Source: an uncultured Bacteroidota bacterium | GTDB lineage: Bacteria; Bacteroidota; Bacteroidia; Flavobacteriales; UA16 | Direction of reading: 5' to 3' | Length of the DNA: 36,608 nt | Assembly (NCBI GenBank): GCA_902535565.1 | Contig: CACAUH010000005.1 | Span: 1-36,608 of the forward strand | Shown: in pieces, positions 8,244 through 16,365 of the stretch | How the letters are laid out: every line of letters begins with the position of its first letter | Numbering within the stretch: the first letter of the stretch is position 1 | Program-made: the position numbers and the translations under genes | Notes under the pieces: model-generated | Databases searched by the model: none | What the model saw: the letters and a program-made list of their open reading frames with translations, nothing else | What the model was told of the DNA's origin: nothing

Positions 8244-11200
8244 ATGAAGCAAACTTGTCTTCTCTTGATGGCCTTTGCCATCTGCCTTACTGCCACTGCG
8301 CAGACGCGATATCTCGATGAGGTATTCAGCGAAGTCACCGTGACTTCCGACATCGTATACGGAACCAACATCACCGTGTTGCCGGCCTTGAATTCACAGC
8401 CCCCAGCGGCACAACCGTTGGTTTTGGATTTGTATGAGCCTGCAGGAGACACTGAGACCGCACGGCCCCTTCTCTTGTATTTCCACACGGGTAACTTCTT
8501 GCCACAGTACATCAACCAGAGCGGTCTCGGAACAAAGACCGACAGCTGCGCGGTTGAGATCTGCACCCGCTATGCCAAAATGGGTTACGTGGTGGCCAGT
8601 GTGGACTATCGCCTCGGATACAACCCAACGGCGCCTACCCAGATTGAGCGTACAACGCAGTTGATTCAGGCAGCGTACCGGGGTGTTCAAGACAGCCGAA
8701 CTGCAGTTCGCTTTTTCAGAAAGACCATTGCAGAAGACAGCAACCCATATTCGGTAGACGGTGACGTCATTGGTATGATTGGTGAGGGCACTGGAGGATA
8801 CATCTCTTTGGCCTCTTCCACCATTGAGGGATACAACGACATCATTCTTGAAGACGATGGCGTTACGCCGATTGCGAAGTTTTGGTACGATCCAGGCGAT
8901 GGAAGCTACATCCCAATGGTAGCCGAGAGCATTCATGGAGACGTTGACGCGACCATTGATGGATTCGCACCAGCTGCACTTGGAGGTTTTCAAATGTGCA
9001 TTGCGAATCATGTGGGATACAGCTCTGACTTCAACTTCCAAGTGAACTTGGGCGGCGCCCTTGGTGACTTGAATTGGCTTGATGAGGGAGACCTCCCAAT
9101 GGTGAGCGTGCAGTGTCCGCATGACCCATATGCTCCTTATGAGTCAGCTGTACTGATTGTACCAGGTGTGAACCTGCCCATCGTTGAAGTGAGCGGAGCA
9201 CAGGACATTCACGAGGAGATCAACGGCTATGACACCAACAACAATGCTGTTTTTGCTGAAGCTGGATTGGATGACACCGCTTCCGAGAATAACTACGGAT
9301 GGGACGGACTGTTTCCGGTGTTGAACAGCTACAGTGAAGATGGTACTCCACTGGAACCCTTTGACAGTGCCCCTTGGCAATGGTGGAGTGAAGCTGCCGT
9401 TGGCGATTATGACGAAATGGCTGGAACGTCCATCCTTGCAACCCAACTCTCACTGAACCCCACCATGGGAGAAGCGGAGGCCATGGGTTGGCTCGATCAG
9501 ATTTTGGATTACAACACTCCCCGTATGGGATTGGCCTTGGGTCTGGTGACCGCGGACCAAATCAACAACAACGGCGTCCGGTATGTGGATGAGATTTTCA
9601 CCGATGTCGAGGTTACGGAAGGTGTCATTTACGGTCAAAACATCACGGTCCTTCCTGCCCTTCAAGGGCTACCGCCTGGGCCGGAGGACCTGTTGTGTGA
9701 CATTTATGAGCCCGCTGGTGATACGCAGACGGACCGCCCTCTGATCATCTACTTCCACACAGGAAATTTCCTTCCCAAGTACATCAACCAGTCTGCATTG
9801 GGAACCCGCACAGATTCATGCACTGTGGCCATGTGCGAAGAGTTTGCAAGAAAGGGATATGTCGTGGCCAGTGTGGATTACCGCCTCGGTTACAATCCAA
9901 CCGCTCCTACCCAGGTAGAGCGCACAACGCAGTTGATTCAAGCGGCATACCGCGGTGTTCAGGACAGCCGGACGGCGGTTCGCTACTTCCGTAAGTCTAT
10001 TGCTGAGGACAGCAATCCCTATGGAATTGGATCGGACAAAATCGCCATGTTTGGTGAGGGAACCGGAGGTTATATCACCTTGGCTTCGGCTGGAATCTCC
10101 AGCTTTGAAGACATCATTTACGAAGACGATGGAGTCACGCCCATTTCTAAGTTCTGGTATGATCCAGGTGATGGAAGTTTCATTCCGATGGTGGTTGAGA
10201 GCATTCACGGTGACGTGAACGCCACAACTGACACCTATGCACCTGCCGCTCAAGGAGGGTTCCAGATGTGCATGGCCAACCACGTAGGGTACAGCTCCGA
10301 TTTCAATTTCCAGATGAACTTGGGTGGTGCTATGGGAGATCTGAATTGGTTGGATGAAGGTGATATGCCTATGGTCAGTTTCCAAGGTCCTCACGATCAA
10401 TATGCGCCTTACACGAGTGCTGTCTTGATTGTTCCTGGCGTCAACCTTCCCATTGTCGAAGTGGACGGTGCTTACAACATCCACGAGGAAATCAACGGTT
10501 ATGCGACCAACAACAATGCCGTTTTCGCAGACATTGGTTTGCCAGACCCTGCGGTGGCTTTCGGAAACCAGGGCTGGGACGGTTTGTACCCCGTTCTTAA
10601 CAACTACTCTGATGACGGTACGCCGTTGGAGCCATTTGATGGTTCTCCTTGGCAGTGGTGGAGTGAGGCTGATTTGGAAGCTTACGATGCTGTTGCAGGA
10701 ACCAATTTGACCTCGACGCAGTTGACGCTGAACCCCACCATGGGACCTGCTGAGGCGAGTTATTGGATCGAGCAAATCGTTGACTACACAGCGCCGCGTT
10801 TGGCAGTGAGCCTCGGTGTTGCTGCTCTGGGACCTGGTTGTACCGACGAGGCAGCCTGTAATTACAGTGCTTTGGCCACCACCGACGATGGATCTTGTGA
10901 TTACGCTGCAGAAGGTTTCGATTGCGATGGAAACTCGCTTATCGTGCCAGGTTGCACTGATGTCATCGCCTGCAACTATGACGGATTTGCCAATGAGGAC
11001 GACGGTTCGTGTGTTTACATGGACACCACGCTTCCCACTGGAGCCGAGAACGTATGGCTGGTCGGTCTGACCCTCACGGGAACGGAAAACGAGCCCCTCG
11101 CAGGTGGTTGTGAAGTTGGTGGCGGTGTGAACCCGAACGTGGCGGTGAACGGTGTGTTCCTTGACTCTGGTGCGGGTTCGCCTCTCGTGATGTCTAATGT

Positions 11201-12197
11201 GACAGACCCAACCGGGGGCCTGCTTGTTGACCTTGTTACCATCGCCAGTGCCACTCCAGTCGGCATGTGTGGCAATCAATTCACTGTCAACTTGCAGGGT
11301 AACGTCCTCACATTGGCTGAGACCAATGGTGTTTGGATGACCATTGTCCCAGTTCTCGGTCCTTCTTTTCTCTGGGCTGCGCCTCTGTCGAGCTTCAACC
11401 CAGGTTGTGGCGATCCCACAGCGTGTGGCTTCACCAACCCCTGTGATATTAGTCTGTTCTGCGACTACACAGATTCAGACAGCGACGGGCTCCTCGATTG
11501 TCAGGAGATTGCGGGTTGCGATGACCCCGGCGCAGACAACTACAATCCTGATGCGACTGATCCAGGCCCTTGTAACTACAACGGTTGCATCAACGCTGAT
11601 GCCATCAACTATGACAGTGCCGCCAATACCGATGACGGATCCTGCCAGTTCGAGGTGGTGTTCCGAGTCAATGCATCTGGCATTGACGGTGCATCAATTG
11701 ATTTGACGGGTTCATTCAATGACACGGACAACCCGTCTACGGACATGGCCCTGATGGGCTATGGTGTATGGCAGGCCACGCTGATTTTGGGTGTGGGTGA
11801 CTATACGTTCCAATATCGGAATGGCGGTGTTGCCGAAGCCGTTTCTGGTGACTGCACCGACGGTGGTGGAAACCGCCAGTTGAGCGTGTCGGACAGCCCG
11901 TTGACATTGGATGCCGCTTGTTTCGGTGATTGTGCTTTGTGCAGCGGATGTACAGATCCATTCTCTCAGGGTTACAGCCCATTTGCAGGTGAGGACGATT
12001 CCAGCTGTGGTGGAGCCATTGCCTATGGCTGCACCTACGCAGATGCTGACAACTTCAACCCTGCTGCCACTGTGGACGATGGGTCGTGTGAGCTGTCTGG
12101 AGCCAGCTCCTGTCCAACTGACCTCGATGGAGACAATGCCACAGCTGTGGGTGATTTGCTCATCATCTTGGGTTCATTCGGTCAGGCTTGCGACTGA
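8244..12197 (+). CDS. Secreted tandem alpha/beta-hydrolase-like protein with GCTD repeats
   Basis: A 1317-residue exported protein with signal peptide MKQTCLLLMAFAICLTATAQ. Two near-identical hydrolase-like domains follow, at residues about 21-440 and 446-860. Both carry LYFHTGNF or IYFHTGNF at the oxyanion-hole position, VVASVDYRLGYNPTAPTQ, and an elbow reading GEGTGGY (near 178 and 603) where esterases have GxSxGG, so the nucleophilic serine is glycine in both copies. Candidate acid (PHD or PHDQ) and His (IHEEING) residues remain. Then come GCTDxxACNY repeats from residue 865, an all-beta region, a CBM-like beta domain (FRVNASGIDGASIDLTGSF) and a dockerin-like C-terminus at 1290-1317 (DLDGDNATAVGDLLIILG). 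No type IX sorting domain is obvious. The role may be binding rather than hydrolysis; this is inference. Confidence 0.88.
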   Translation: MKQTCLLLMAFAICLTATAQTRYLDEVFSEVTVTSDIVYGTNITVLPALNSQPPAAQPLVLDLYEPAGDTETARPLLLYFHTGNFLPQYINQSGLGTKTDSCAVEICTRYAKMGYVVASVDYRLGYNPTAPTQIERTTQLIQAAYRGVQDSRTAVRFFRKTIAEDSNPYSVDGDVIGMIGEGTGGYISLASSTIEGYNDIILEDDGVTPIAKFWYDPGDGSYIPMVAESIHGDVDATIDGFAPAALGGFQMCIANHVGYSSDFNFQVNLGGALGDLNWLDEGDLPMVSVQCPHDPYAPYESAVLIVPGVNLPIVEVSGAQDIHEEINGYDTNNNAVFAEAGLDDTASENNYGWDGLFPVLNSYSEDGTPLEPFDSAPWQWWSEAAVGDYDEMAGTSILATQLSLNPTMGEAEAMGWLDQILDYNTPRMGLALGLVTADQINNNGVRYVDEIFTDVEVTEGVIYGQNITVLPALQGLPPGPEDLLCDIYEPAGDTQTDRPLIIYFHTGNFLPKYINQSALGTRTDSCTVAMCEEFARKGYVVASVDYRLGYNPTAPTQVERTTQLIQAAYRGVQDSRTAVRYFRKSIAEDSNPYGIGSDKIAMFGEGTGGYITLASAGISSFEDIIYEDDGVTPISKFWYDPGDGSFIPMVVESIHGDVNATTDTYAPAAQGGFQMCMANHVGYSSDFNFQMNLGGAMGDLNWLDEGDMPMVSFQGPHDQYAPYTSAVLIVPGVNLPIVEVDGAYNIHEEINGYATNNNAVFADIGLPDPAVAFGNQGWDGLYPVLNNYSDDGTPLEPFDGSPWQWWSEADLEAYDAVAGTNLTSTQLTLNPTMGPAEASYWIEQIVDYTAPRLAVSLGVAALGPGCTDEAACNYSALATTDDGSCDYAAEGFDCDGNSLIVPGCTDVIACNYDGFANEDDGSCVYMDTTLPTGAENVWLVGLTLTGTENEPLAGGCEVGGGVNPNVAVNGVFLDSGAGSPLVMSNVTDPTGGLLVDLVTIASATPVGMCGNQFTVNLQGNVLTLAETNGVWMTIVPVLGPSFLWAAPLSSFNPGCGDPTACGFTNPCDISLFCDYTDSDSDGLLDCQEIAGCDDPGADNYNPDATDPGPCNYNGCINADAINYDSAANTDDGSCQFEVVFRVNASGIDGASIDLTGSFNDTDNPSTDMALMGYGVWQATLILGVGDYTFQYRNGGVAEAVSGDCTDGGGNRQLSVSDSPLTLDAACFGDCALCSGCTDPFSQGYSPFAGEDDSSCGGAIAYGCTYADADNFNPAATVDDGSCELSGASSCPTDLDGDNATAVGDLLIILGSFGQACD
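10836..11018 (+). repeat. Two GCTDxxACNY protein repeats
   Basis: Two coding repeats of the form GCTD-E/V-x-ACNY, then a T/N-D/E-DDGSC ending, separated by a short FDCDGNS linker. Each repeat has paired cysteines and several Asp, suggesting small disulphide and perhaps calcium-stabilised modules. The same unit recurs at 11514-11651 and 11946-12096 and in the partial proteins at both ends of the window. Confidence 0.75.
11514..11651 (+). repeat. Two diverged GCTD-type protein repeats
   Basis: The units read GCDDPGADNYNPDATDPGPC and GCINADAINYDSAANTDDGSC. They keep the Gly-Cys start, the NY centre and the terminal Cys, but have lost the central Cys of the ACNY form. They sit just after a DSDSDGLLDCQE stretch that resembles thrombospondin type 3 calcium-binding turns. 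Confidence 0.65.
11946..12096 (+). repeat. Two C-terminal GCTD-type protein repeats
   Basis: GCTDPFSQGYSPFAGEDDSSC and, after a short linker, GCTYADADNFNPAATVDDGSC. They precede the dockerin-like tail directly. Their position suggests spacers between the folded domains and the end of the protein, as for the other copies in this gene. Confidence 0.62.
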
Positions 12198-12224
12198 GCG
12201 ACTGGATATAACATAGAATCAAGG

Positions 12225-12252
12225 AAAGGCGCCCTCGGGCGCCTTTCTTTTT
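12225..12252 (+). terminator. Rho-independent terminator
   Basis: A 10-bp perfect stem (AAAGGCGCCC with GGGCGCCTTT, two-base loop TC, or 9 bp with four) is followed by CTTTTT. It lies 28 bases after the stop of the tandem hydrolase-like gene and should end that transcript. Confidence 0.88.
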
Positions 12253-12375
12253 GCAAAAACAAATTCAAGACTGGCGCTTGTGAGCCCCGGGTTGGAGGGG
12301 CCTCAAGAAGTTCCAGATTGCCCTCGTCGGGTCGGCCCGGAGGTGCTGTCCGACAGCTTTTAGGTTTTGGTTACG

Positions 12376-12405
12376 GGAGGCCGTTCGAAACGTCGGACGG
12401 CCTCC
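12376..12405. other. Inverted repeat ahead of the DoxX gene
   Basis: GGAGGCCGT at 12376-12384 and ACGGCCTCC at 12397-12405 form a perfect 9-bp stem with a 12-base loop. There is no T run after it, so it is not a typical terminator; it could be an RNA hairpin in a leader or an operator. The remaining intergenic sequence from 12253 holds a second weaker GC-rich dyad near 12281-12302 and nothing else I recognise. Confidence 0.45.
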
Positions 12406-12440
12406 TCAATTCTATCGCGTTGCCTTGCCATTTTTGTGGA

Positions 12441-12839
12441 ATGAATTGGCAGAAAGATCTCTCGTTGTTGCTGTTGCGTCTGGGGGCCGGAGGCTTGATG
12501 ATTCCGCACGGTTGGAGCAAACTCAAGCGGCTGCGCACAGGCTTGGCTGAGGGCGAGGTCAAATTCTACGATTGGATGGGCCTAGGAGAGGAGGTGTCCT
12601 TAGGGCTGGCTGTATTTGGAGAGCTGGTTGCTCCTGCCTTTATCGTGTTGGGATTGTGGACGCGTTGGATGTCGGTCCCGGCTGCCATCACCATGGCCGT
12701 TGCAGCTTTTGTGGTGCACAGCGGAGACCCGATTAGTGACAAAGAGCACGCGCTGCTTTTTCTGATTCCCTTTTTGGCTTTGGCCTTGATGGGTGGTGGC
12801 AAGTACAGCGTGGACTACCGGATTGGGCGGCCCAAATAG
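12441..12839 (+). CDS. DoxX family membrane protein
   Basis: A 132-residue inner-membrane protein of the DoxX family, small four-helix proteins whose exact role is mostly unknown and which have been tied to redox or thiol stress. The sequence starts MNWQKDLSLLLLRLGAGGLM, then has the family PHGWSKL turn and three more hydrophobic segments (LGLAVFGELVAPAFIVLG, AAITMAVAAFVV, HALLFLIPFLALALMGGG). An in-frame start at 12318 would add 41 low-complexity residues that do not fit the family. CATTTTTG, one base off the TAnnTTTG box, ends 4 bases before the ATG. It is convergent with valS, with a gap of 20 bases. Confidence 0.85.
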   Translation: MNWQKDLSLLLLRLGAGGLMIPHGWSKLKRLRTGLAEGEVKFYDWMGLGEEVSLGLAVFGELVAPAFIVLGLWTRWMSVPAAITMAVAAFVVHSGDPISDKEHALLFLIPFLALALMGGGKYSVDYRIGRPK

Positions 12840-12859
12840 TTCTTACTGCGTTATGATGT

Positions 12860-15514
12860 TTAGCCCAAGGCGTCTATTTGGGCTTGCAGGACTTCTATTT
12901 TGGCCACGGCGTCGGCCTCTTTGGCACGTTCGGACGCAACCACCTGCTCAGGGGCGCCGTTGACGAATTTCTCGTTGCTGAGCTTCTTTCTCACGATGTT
13001 CAAGAACCCCTGCTGGTACTCTAGGTCCTTGCGGATCTTTTCTTTTTCGGCTTCGATGTCGACTGCATCACCTGCAGGGATGAAGAACTCGTGGGTTTCT
13101 ACGACGAAGCCAAAGGCCCCGGTCACTTTCTCAGACACCCGTTCTACACCGGTTACGTTGCAGAGATGACAGACCATGCACTCCAGATCAGCGGGATAGG
13201 GTTTTCCCTCTGCATCGACGATGACCTTGAGGTCCAGGGCCTGCTTGTTGGGGATGTGGCCTTTTTGTCTGATGCCACGGACCTCGGCCACGATTCGGGT
13301 GGCCTGTTCGAAGTCAGTCAGCAGTTGGGTGTCCACCGCTTTCCCTGATCGGGTGGGGAAAGAGGATGTGCAGAGCAGGGTGCCTTCAGGGCGCTCTTGC
13401 AACAGACTGTAGACCTCTTCGGTTAGGAAGGGCATAAACGGATGCAGCAGGGAGAGCATCCGTTCGAAGATGCCCACTGTCGCATCGTAAGTGGTCCGGT
13501 CACAAGGCTCACCATAGGTGGGCTTGGCAAGTTCCAGATACCAAGAACAGAAGTCGTCCCAGATGTGCTTGTAGGTGGCCATCAGCGCCTCGCTGAGGCG
13601 GAAACCGGCGAAGGACTGTTCGATGTCGGCCAGAACTTGTTCAGAGCGGGCTTCAAACCATCGAATGCCGGCGGCGGCATGCTCAGGCTGGGGTGCGGTA
13701 TCGCTGACCTCCCAGCCTTTGACCAGACGGAAGGCGTTCCAGATTTTGTTGGAGAAGTTTCGCCCCTGTTCGCAAAGGCTTTCATCGAAGGGGAGGTCAT
13801 TGCCCGCGGGAGACGTCAAGAGCATCCCGACACGAACACCGTCTGCGCCATACTGCTGCATGAGTTCGATGGGGTCAGGGCTGTTGCCCAGTGACTTGGA
13901 CATCTTCCGGCCCTGCTTGTCTCGGACAATGCCGGTGTAGTAGACGTTGCGGAAAGGGGGCGCTTGGCGGTATTCGTAGCCGGCGATGATCATTCGGGCG
14001 ACCCAGAAGAACATGATTTCCGGGGCCGTGACCAGGTCGTTGGTGGGGTAGTAGTAATCGACTTCCTCCTTTTTGTAGAAGCCGTCAAATACGCTGATGG
14101 GCCAGAGCCAGGAACTGAACCACGTGTCGAGTACGTCTTCGTCCTGTCGCAGGTCAGCAGGGGTGATGTTGCGGCCCGTTGCTTTCGTGGCGAGTTGCGC
14201 TGCGGTCTCTGCGTCGGCGGCCACCACGAACTTGGCTTCGGCCGAGGTGGGCTCTCCTTCGTAGTACCATGCTGGAATGCGGTGTCCCCACCACAGCTGG
14301 CGAGAAATGCACCAGTCCTTGACGTTTTCCATCCAGTTCCGGTAGCTATTCTTGAATTTGGCTGGGTGGAATTGGATGGTGTCGTCCATGACGCGGTCCA
14401 GAGCCGGTTTGGCTAACTCTTCCATGGCGACGAACCACTGCATGGAAAGGCGCGGCTCGATGATGGCGCCTGTGCGCTCGGAGCGCCCCACTTTGTTTGG
14501 GTGCGCTTCGACCTTGATGAGGTGGTCGGCAGCATCGAGCGCGGCGGTGAAGGTCTTTCGGGCCTCGAAGCGGTCTTGCCCTTCGAAATCTCCTCCCACT
14601 GCATTGACTGTGCCGTCAGGGTTCAGCATGTCGATGACCTCAAGACCGTGTTTTTGGCCCAATTCGTGGTCGTTGGGGTCATGTGCTGGTGTGACCTTCA
14701 AGCACCCAGTCCCGAATTCCCGGTCGACATAATCGTCAAGAATGATGGGGATGCTTCGGCCTGCAATGGGTACGATGGCCCGCTTGCCATGGAGGTGTTG
14801 GTAACGCTCGTCCTCGGGGTGAATACAGATGGCGGTGTCGGCAAGGATGGTTTCTGGTCGGGTGGTGGCAATGGTCAGCCAATCGTCCAATCCTTCGATT
14901 TGATACCGGACATGGTGCAGTTTGGATTGTTCTTCTGTGTGGATGACTTCTTCGTCGGATACAGCGGTCAGGGCTTGGGGGTCCCAGTTGACCATGCGCA
15001 ATCCACGGTAAATATGCCCTTTGGCGTGCAGGTCGAGGAAGGTGTCGATGACGCTTTTAGAGTAGTGTTCGTCGAGGGTGAAGTTGGTTCGGTCCCAATC
15101 ACAGCTTGCGCCGAGTTTGCGCAGTTGTTTGAGAATGATGCCACCGTGTTCTCGGGTCCAGTCCCACGCATGCTCGAGGAACGCATCGCGGCTGAGGTCG
15201 GACTTTTTGATCCCTTGGTCTCGGAGTTTGCGGACCACTTTGGCTTCTGTCGCAATTGAAGCATGGTCTGTTCCCGGCACCCAGCAGGCGTTTTTGCCTT
15301 GCATTCGTGCCCGTCGCACGAGTACATCTTGGATGGTGTTGTTCAACATGTGTCCCATGTGGAGAACCCCAGTGACGTTGGGCGGAGGAATCACCACTGT
15401 GTAAGGCTCACGGTCGTCGGGGACGCTGCGGAAGGCGTTGGCCTCCTCCCAGACTTGGTTCCACCGGTCTTCAACGGTGGTGGGATCGTAATGCGAGGGA
15501 ATCTCTTTGGCCAT
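12860..15514 (-). CDS. valS: Valyl-tRNA synthetase
   Basis: Class Ia aminoacyl-tRNA synthetase that charges tRNA-Val with valine in the cytosol. The 884-residue protein has the HIGH motif as HMGH at residues 52-55 (after PPNVTGVL), an editing (CP1) domain near 190-340 (TIATTRPETILADTA), the KMSKS motif near 537 (GRKMSKSLGNSPDP), an anticodon-binding domain, and a C-terminal coiled-coil arm (KEKIRKDLEYQQGFLNIVRK) that is typical of ValRS. It is transcribed alone, divergent from the DUF1573 gene, with an exact -7 box 29 bases upstream. Confidence 0.97.
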   Translation of the reverse strand: MAKEIPSHYDPTTVEDRWNQVWEEANAFRSVPDDREPYTVVIPPPNVTGVLHMGHMLNNTIQDVLVRRARMQGKNACWVPGTDHASIATEAKVVRKLRDQGIKKSDLSRDAFLEHAWDWTREHGGIILKQLRKLGASCDWDRTNFTLDEHYSKSVIDTFLDLHAKGHIYRGLRMVNWDPQALTAVSDEEVIHTEEQSKLHHVRYQIEGLDDWLTIATTRPETILADTAICIHPEDERYQHLHGKRAIVPIAGRSIPIILDDYVDREFGTGCLKVTPAHDPNDHELGQKHGLEVIDMLNPDGTVNAVGGDFEGQDRFEARKTFTAALDAADHLIKVEAHPNKVGRSERTGAIIEPRLSMQWFVAMEELAKPALDRVMDDTIQFHPAKFKNSYRNWMENVKDWCISRQLWWGHRIPAWYYEGEPTSAEAKFVVAADAETAAQLATKATGRNITPADLRQDEDVLDTWFSSWLWPISVFDGFYKKEEVDYYYPTNDLVTAPEIMFFWVARMIIAGYEYRQAPPFRNVYYTGIVRDKQGRKMSKSLGNSPDPIELMQQYGADGVRVGMLLTSPAGNDLPFDESLCEQGRNFSNKIWNAFRLVKGWEVSDTAPQPEHAAAGIRWFEARSEQVLADIEQSFAGFRLSEALMATYKHIWDDFCSWYLELAKPTYGEPCDRTTYDATVGIFERMLSLLHPFMPFLTEEVYSLLQERPEGTLLCTSSFPTRSGKAVDTQLLTDFEQATRIVAEVRGIRQKGHIPNKQALDLKVIVDAEGKPYPADLECMVCHLCNVTGVERVSEKVTGAFGFVVETHEFFIPAGDAVDIEAEKEKIRKDLEYQQGFLNIVRKKLSNEKFVNGAPEQVVASERAKEADAVAKIEVLQAQIDALG

Positions 15515-15543
15515 GGCGCAAGCGAATAGAACAAATGCAACGC

Positions 15544-15571
15544 CAAATTTAGCCTGTTAAAATCGCGTTAA
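15544..15571 (-). promoter_or_regulatory. valS promoter (TAAATTTG box)
   Basis: Read on the minus strand, TTA (15571-15569) lies 17 bases before TAAATTTG (15551-15544), an exact Bacteroidota -7 box, with a -33 TTG imperfect by one base. The leader to the valS ATG is about 25 bases. Confidence 0.6.
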
Positions 15572-15636
15572 CCTTGATATGAGCAGCGGATTGCTACCCG
15601 TATCTTCATGGCAGAACTAAATCAACCCATTTGAAC

Positions 15637-16080
15637 ATGAAAAAGGTCCTCCTTACCCTCGCCGTGATTTTCGGCGGATTTGCCTTGACTTCCGCACAGG
15701 AAGTGGTCAATGGCCCAGTTATCACCCTCGACAAGGATGTGCATGACTATGGTACCATGGACCAAGGTGGTGATGGAAACTGCGTCTTCACCGTGACCAA
15801 CGATGGCACCGAGCCGCTCATTATTTCCCGTTGTAAAGGGTCTTGTGGTTGCACGGTTCCACAGTGTGACAAAGATCCAATCATGCCTGGCACGACCAGC
15901 GAGATCAAGGTGAAGTATGACACCAAGCGTGTCGGTCCCATCAACAAGAGTGTGACGATCACCTCCAACGCGTCCAATGAGCCCACCAAGGTGATTCGTA
16001 TCAAAGGAAAGATTGAAGCTGTTGCCCAGCAGGTGGGTGCTCCGGTTAAGAATGCCGCGGGCCCAACCAACAAGCAATAA
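15637..16080 (+). CDS. DUF1573 secreted protein
   Basis: A 147-residue exported protein with signal peptide MKKVLLTLAVIFGGFALTSA and one DUF1573 (ASH/Ig-like beta-sandwich) domain. Family marks are HDYGTMDQGGD, FTVTNDGTEPLII, a Cys-rich stretch KGSCGCTVPQCDKDPIMPG, and VGPINKSVTITSN. DUF1573 proteins are abundant in Bacteroidota and probably sit in the periplasm or at the outer membrane; their function is not established. A TTG two codons upstream is an alternative start. A TATCTTCA box at 15601-15608 might be its -7 element. A strong terminator follows 26 bases after the stop, so it is probably monocistronic. Confidence 0.88.
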   Translation: MKKVLLTLAVIFGGFALTSAQEVVNGPVITLDKDVHDYGTMDQGGDGNCVFTVTNDGTEPLIISRCKGSCGCTVPQCDKDPIMPGTTSEIKVKYDTKRVGPINKSVTITSNASNEPTKVIRIKGKIEAVAQQVGAPVKNAAGPTNKQ

Positions 16081-16106
16081 TACTCGGGCGCTCAGCGCCT
16101 TTGGAG

Positions 16107-16136
16107 AGCCGCCCCGGATGCCGGGGCGGCTTTCTT
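16107..16136 (+). terminator. Rho-independent terminator after the DUF1573 gene
   Basis: An 11-bp perfect GC-rich stem (AGCCGCCCCGG with CCGGGGCGGCT, loop ATG) runs into TTCTTT. It separates the DUF1573 gene from the photolyase-region operon that starts at 16192. Confidence 0.88.
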
Positions 16137-16191
16137 TGGTTACGGCCCCTTGGTTTCCGAACCTGAAGCAGGTGTTGGCTGTTGTCAGGGC

Positions 16192-16365
16192 ATGTTTGGA
16201 ATGTTCAAAAAGGACCCGGCTGAAAAGCTGCGCAAAGAGCACGCCCGTCTCTTGGCGGAAGCCCATCGGCTGAGTGCGGTGGACCGCACCCGAAGTGATG
16301 AGATGACGGCCAAAGCGGCTGCGGTGGAAGAGAAGCTCATGGCTCTACAGAAAGACGCATCATGA
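16192..16365 (+). CDS. Lacal_2735 family small protein
   Basis: A 57-residue cytosolic protein MFGMFKKDPAEKLRKEHARL, with a KLRKEHARLLAEAHRLSAVD helix and a second charged helix. This matches the Lacal_2735 family, short two-helix proteins found in Bacteroidota and some marine Proteobacteria, with no known function. An upstream in-frame start at 16150 lies next to the terminator and is less likely. Its TGA overlaps the ATG of the SDR gene (ATGA), which indicates translational coupling and puts it at the head of the SDR-flavin reductase-cryptochrome operon. Confidence 0.78.
   Translation: MFGMFKKDPAEKLRKEHARLLAEAHRLSAVDRTRSDEMTAKAAAVEEKLMALQKDAS

Noticed and set aside
9816..11279. 487-codon minus-strand frame in the tandem hydrolase-like gene
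   Set aside because: Low-complexity shadow of the duplicated gene; the repeat on the plus strand creates a repeated sequence on the minus strand as well.
12281..12302. GC-rich dyad between the terminator and the DoxX gene
   Set aside because: The pairing needs a bulge and is followed by no T run; too weak to call on its own.
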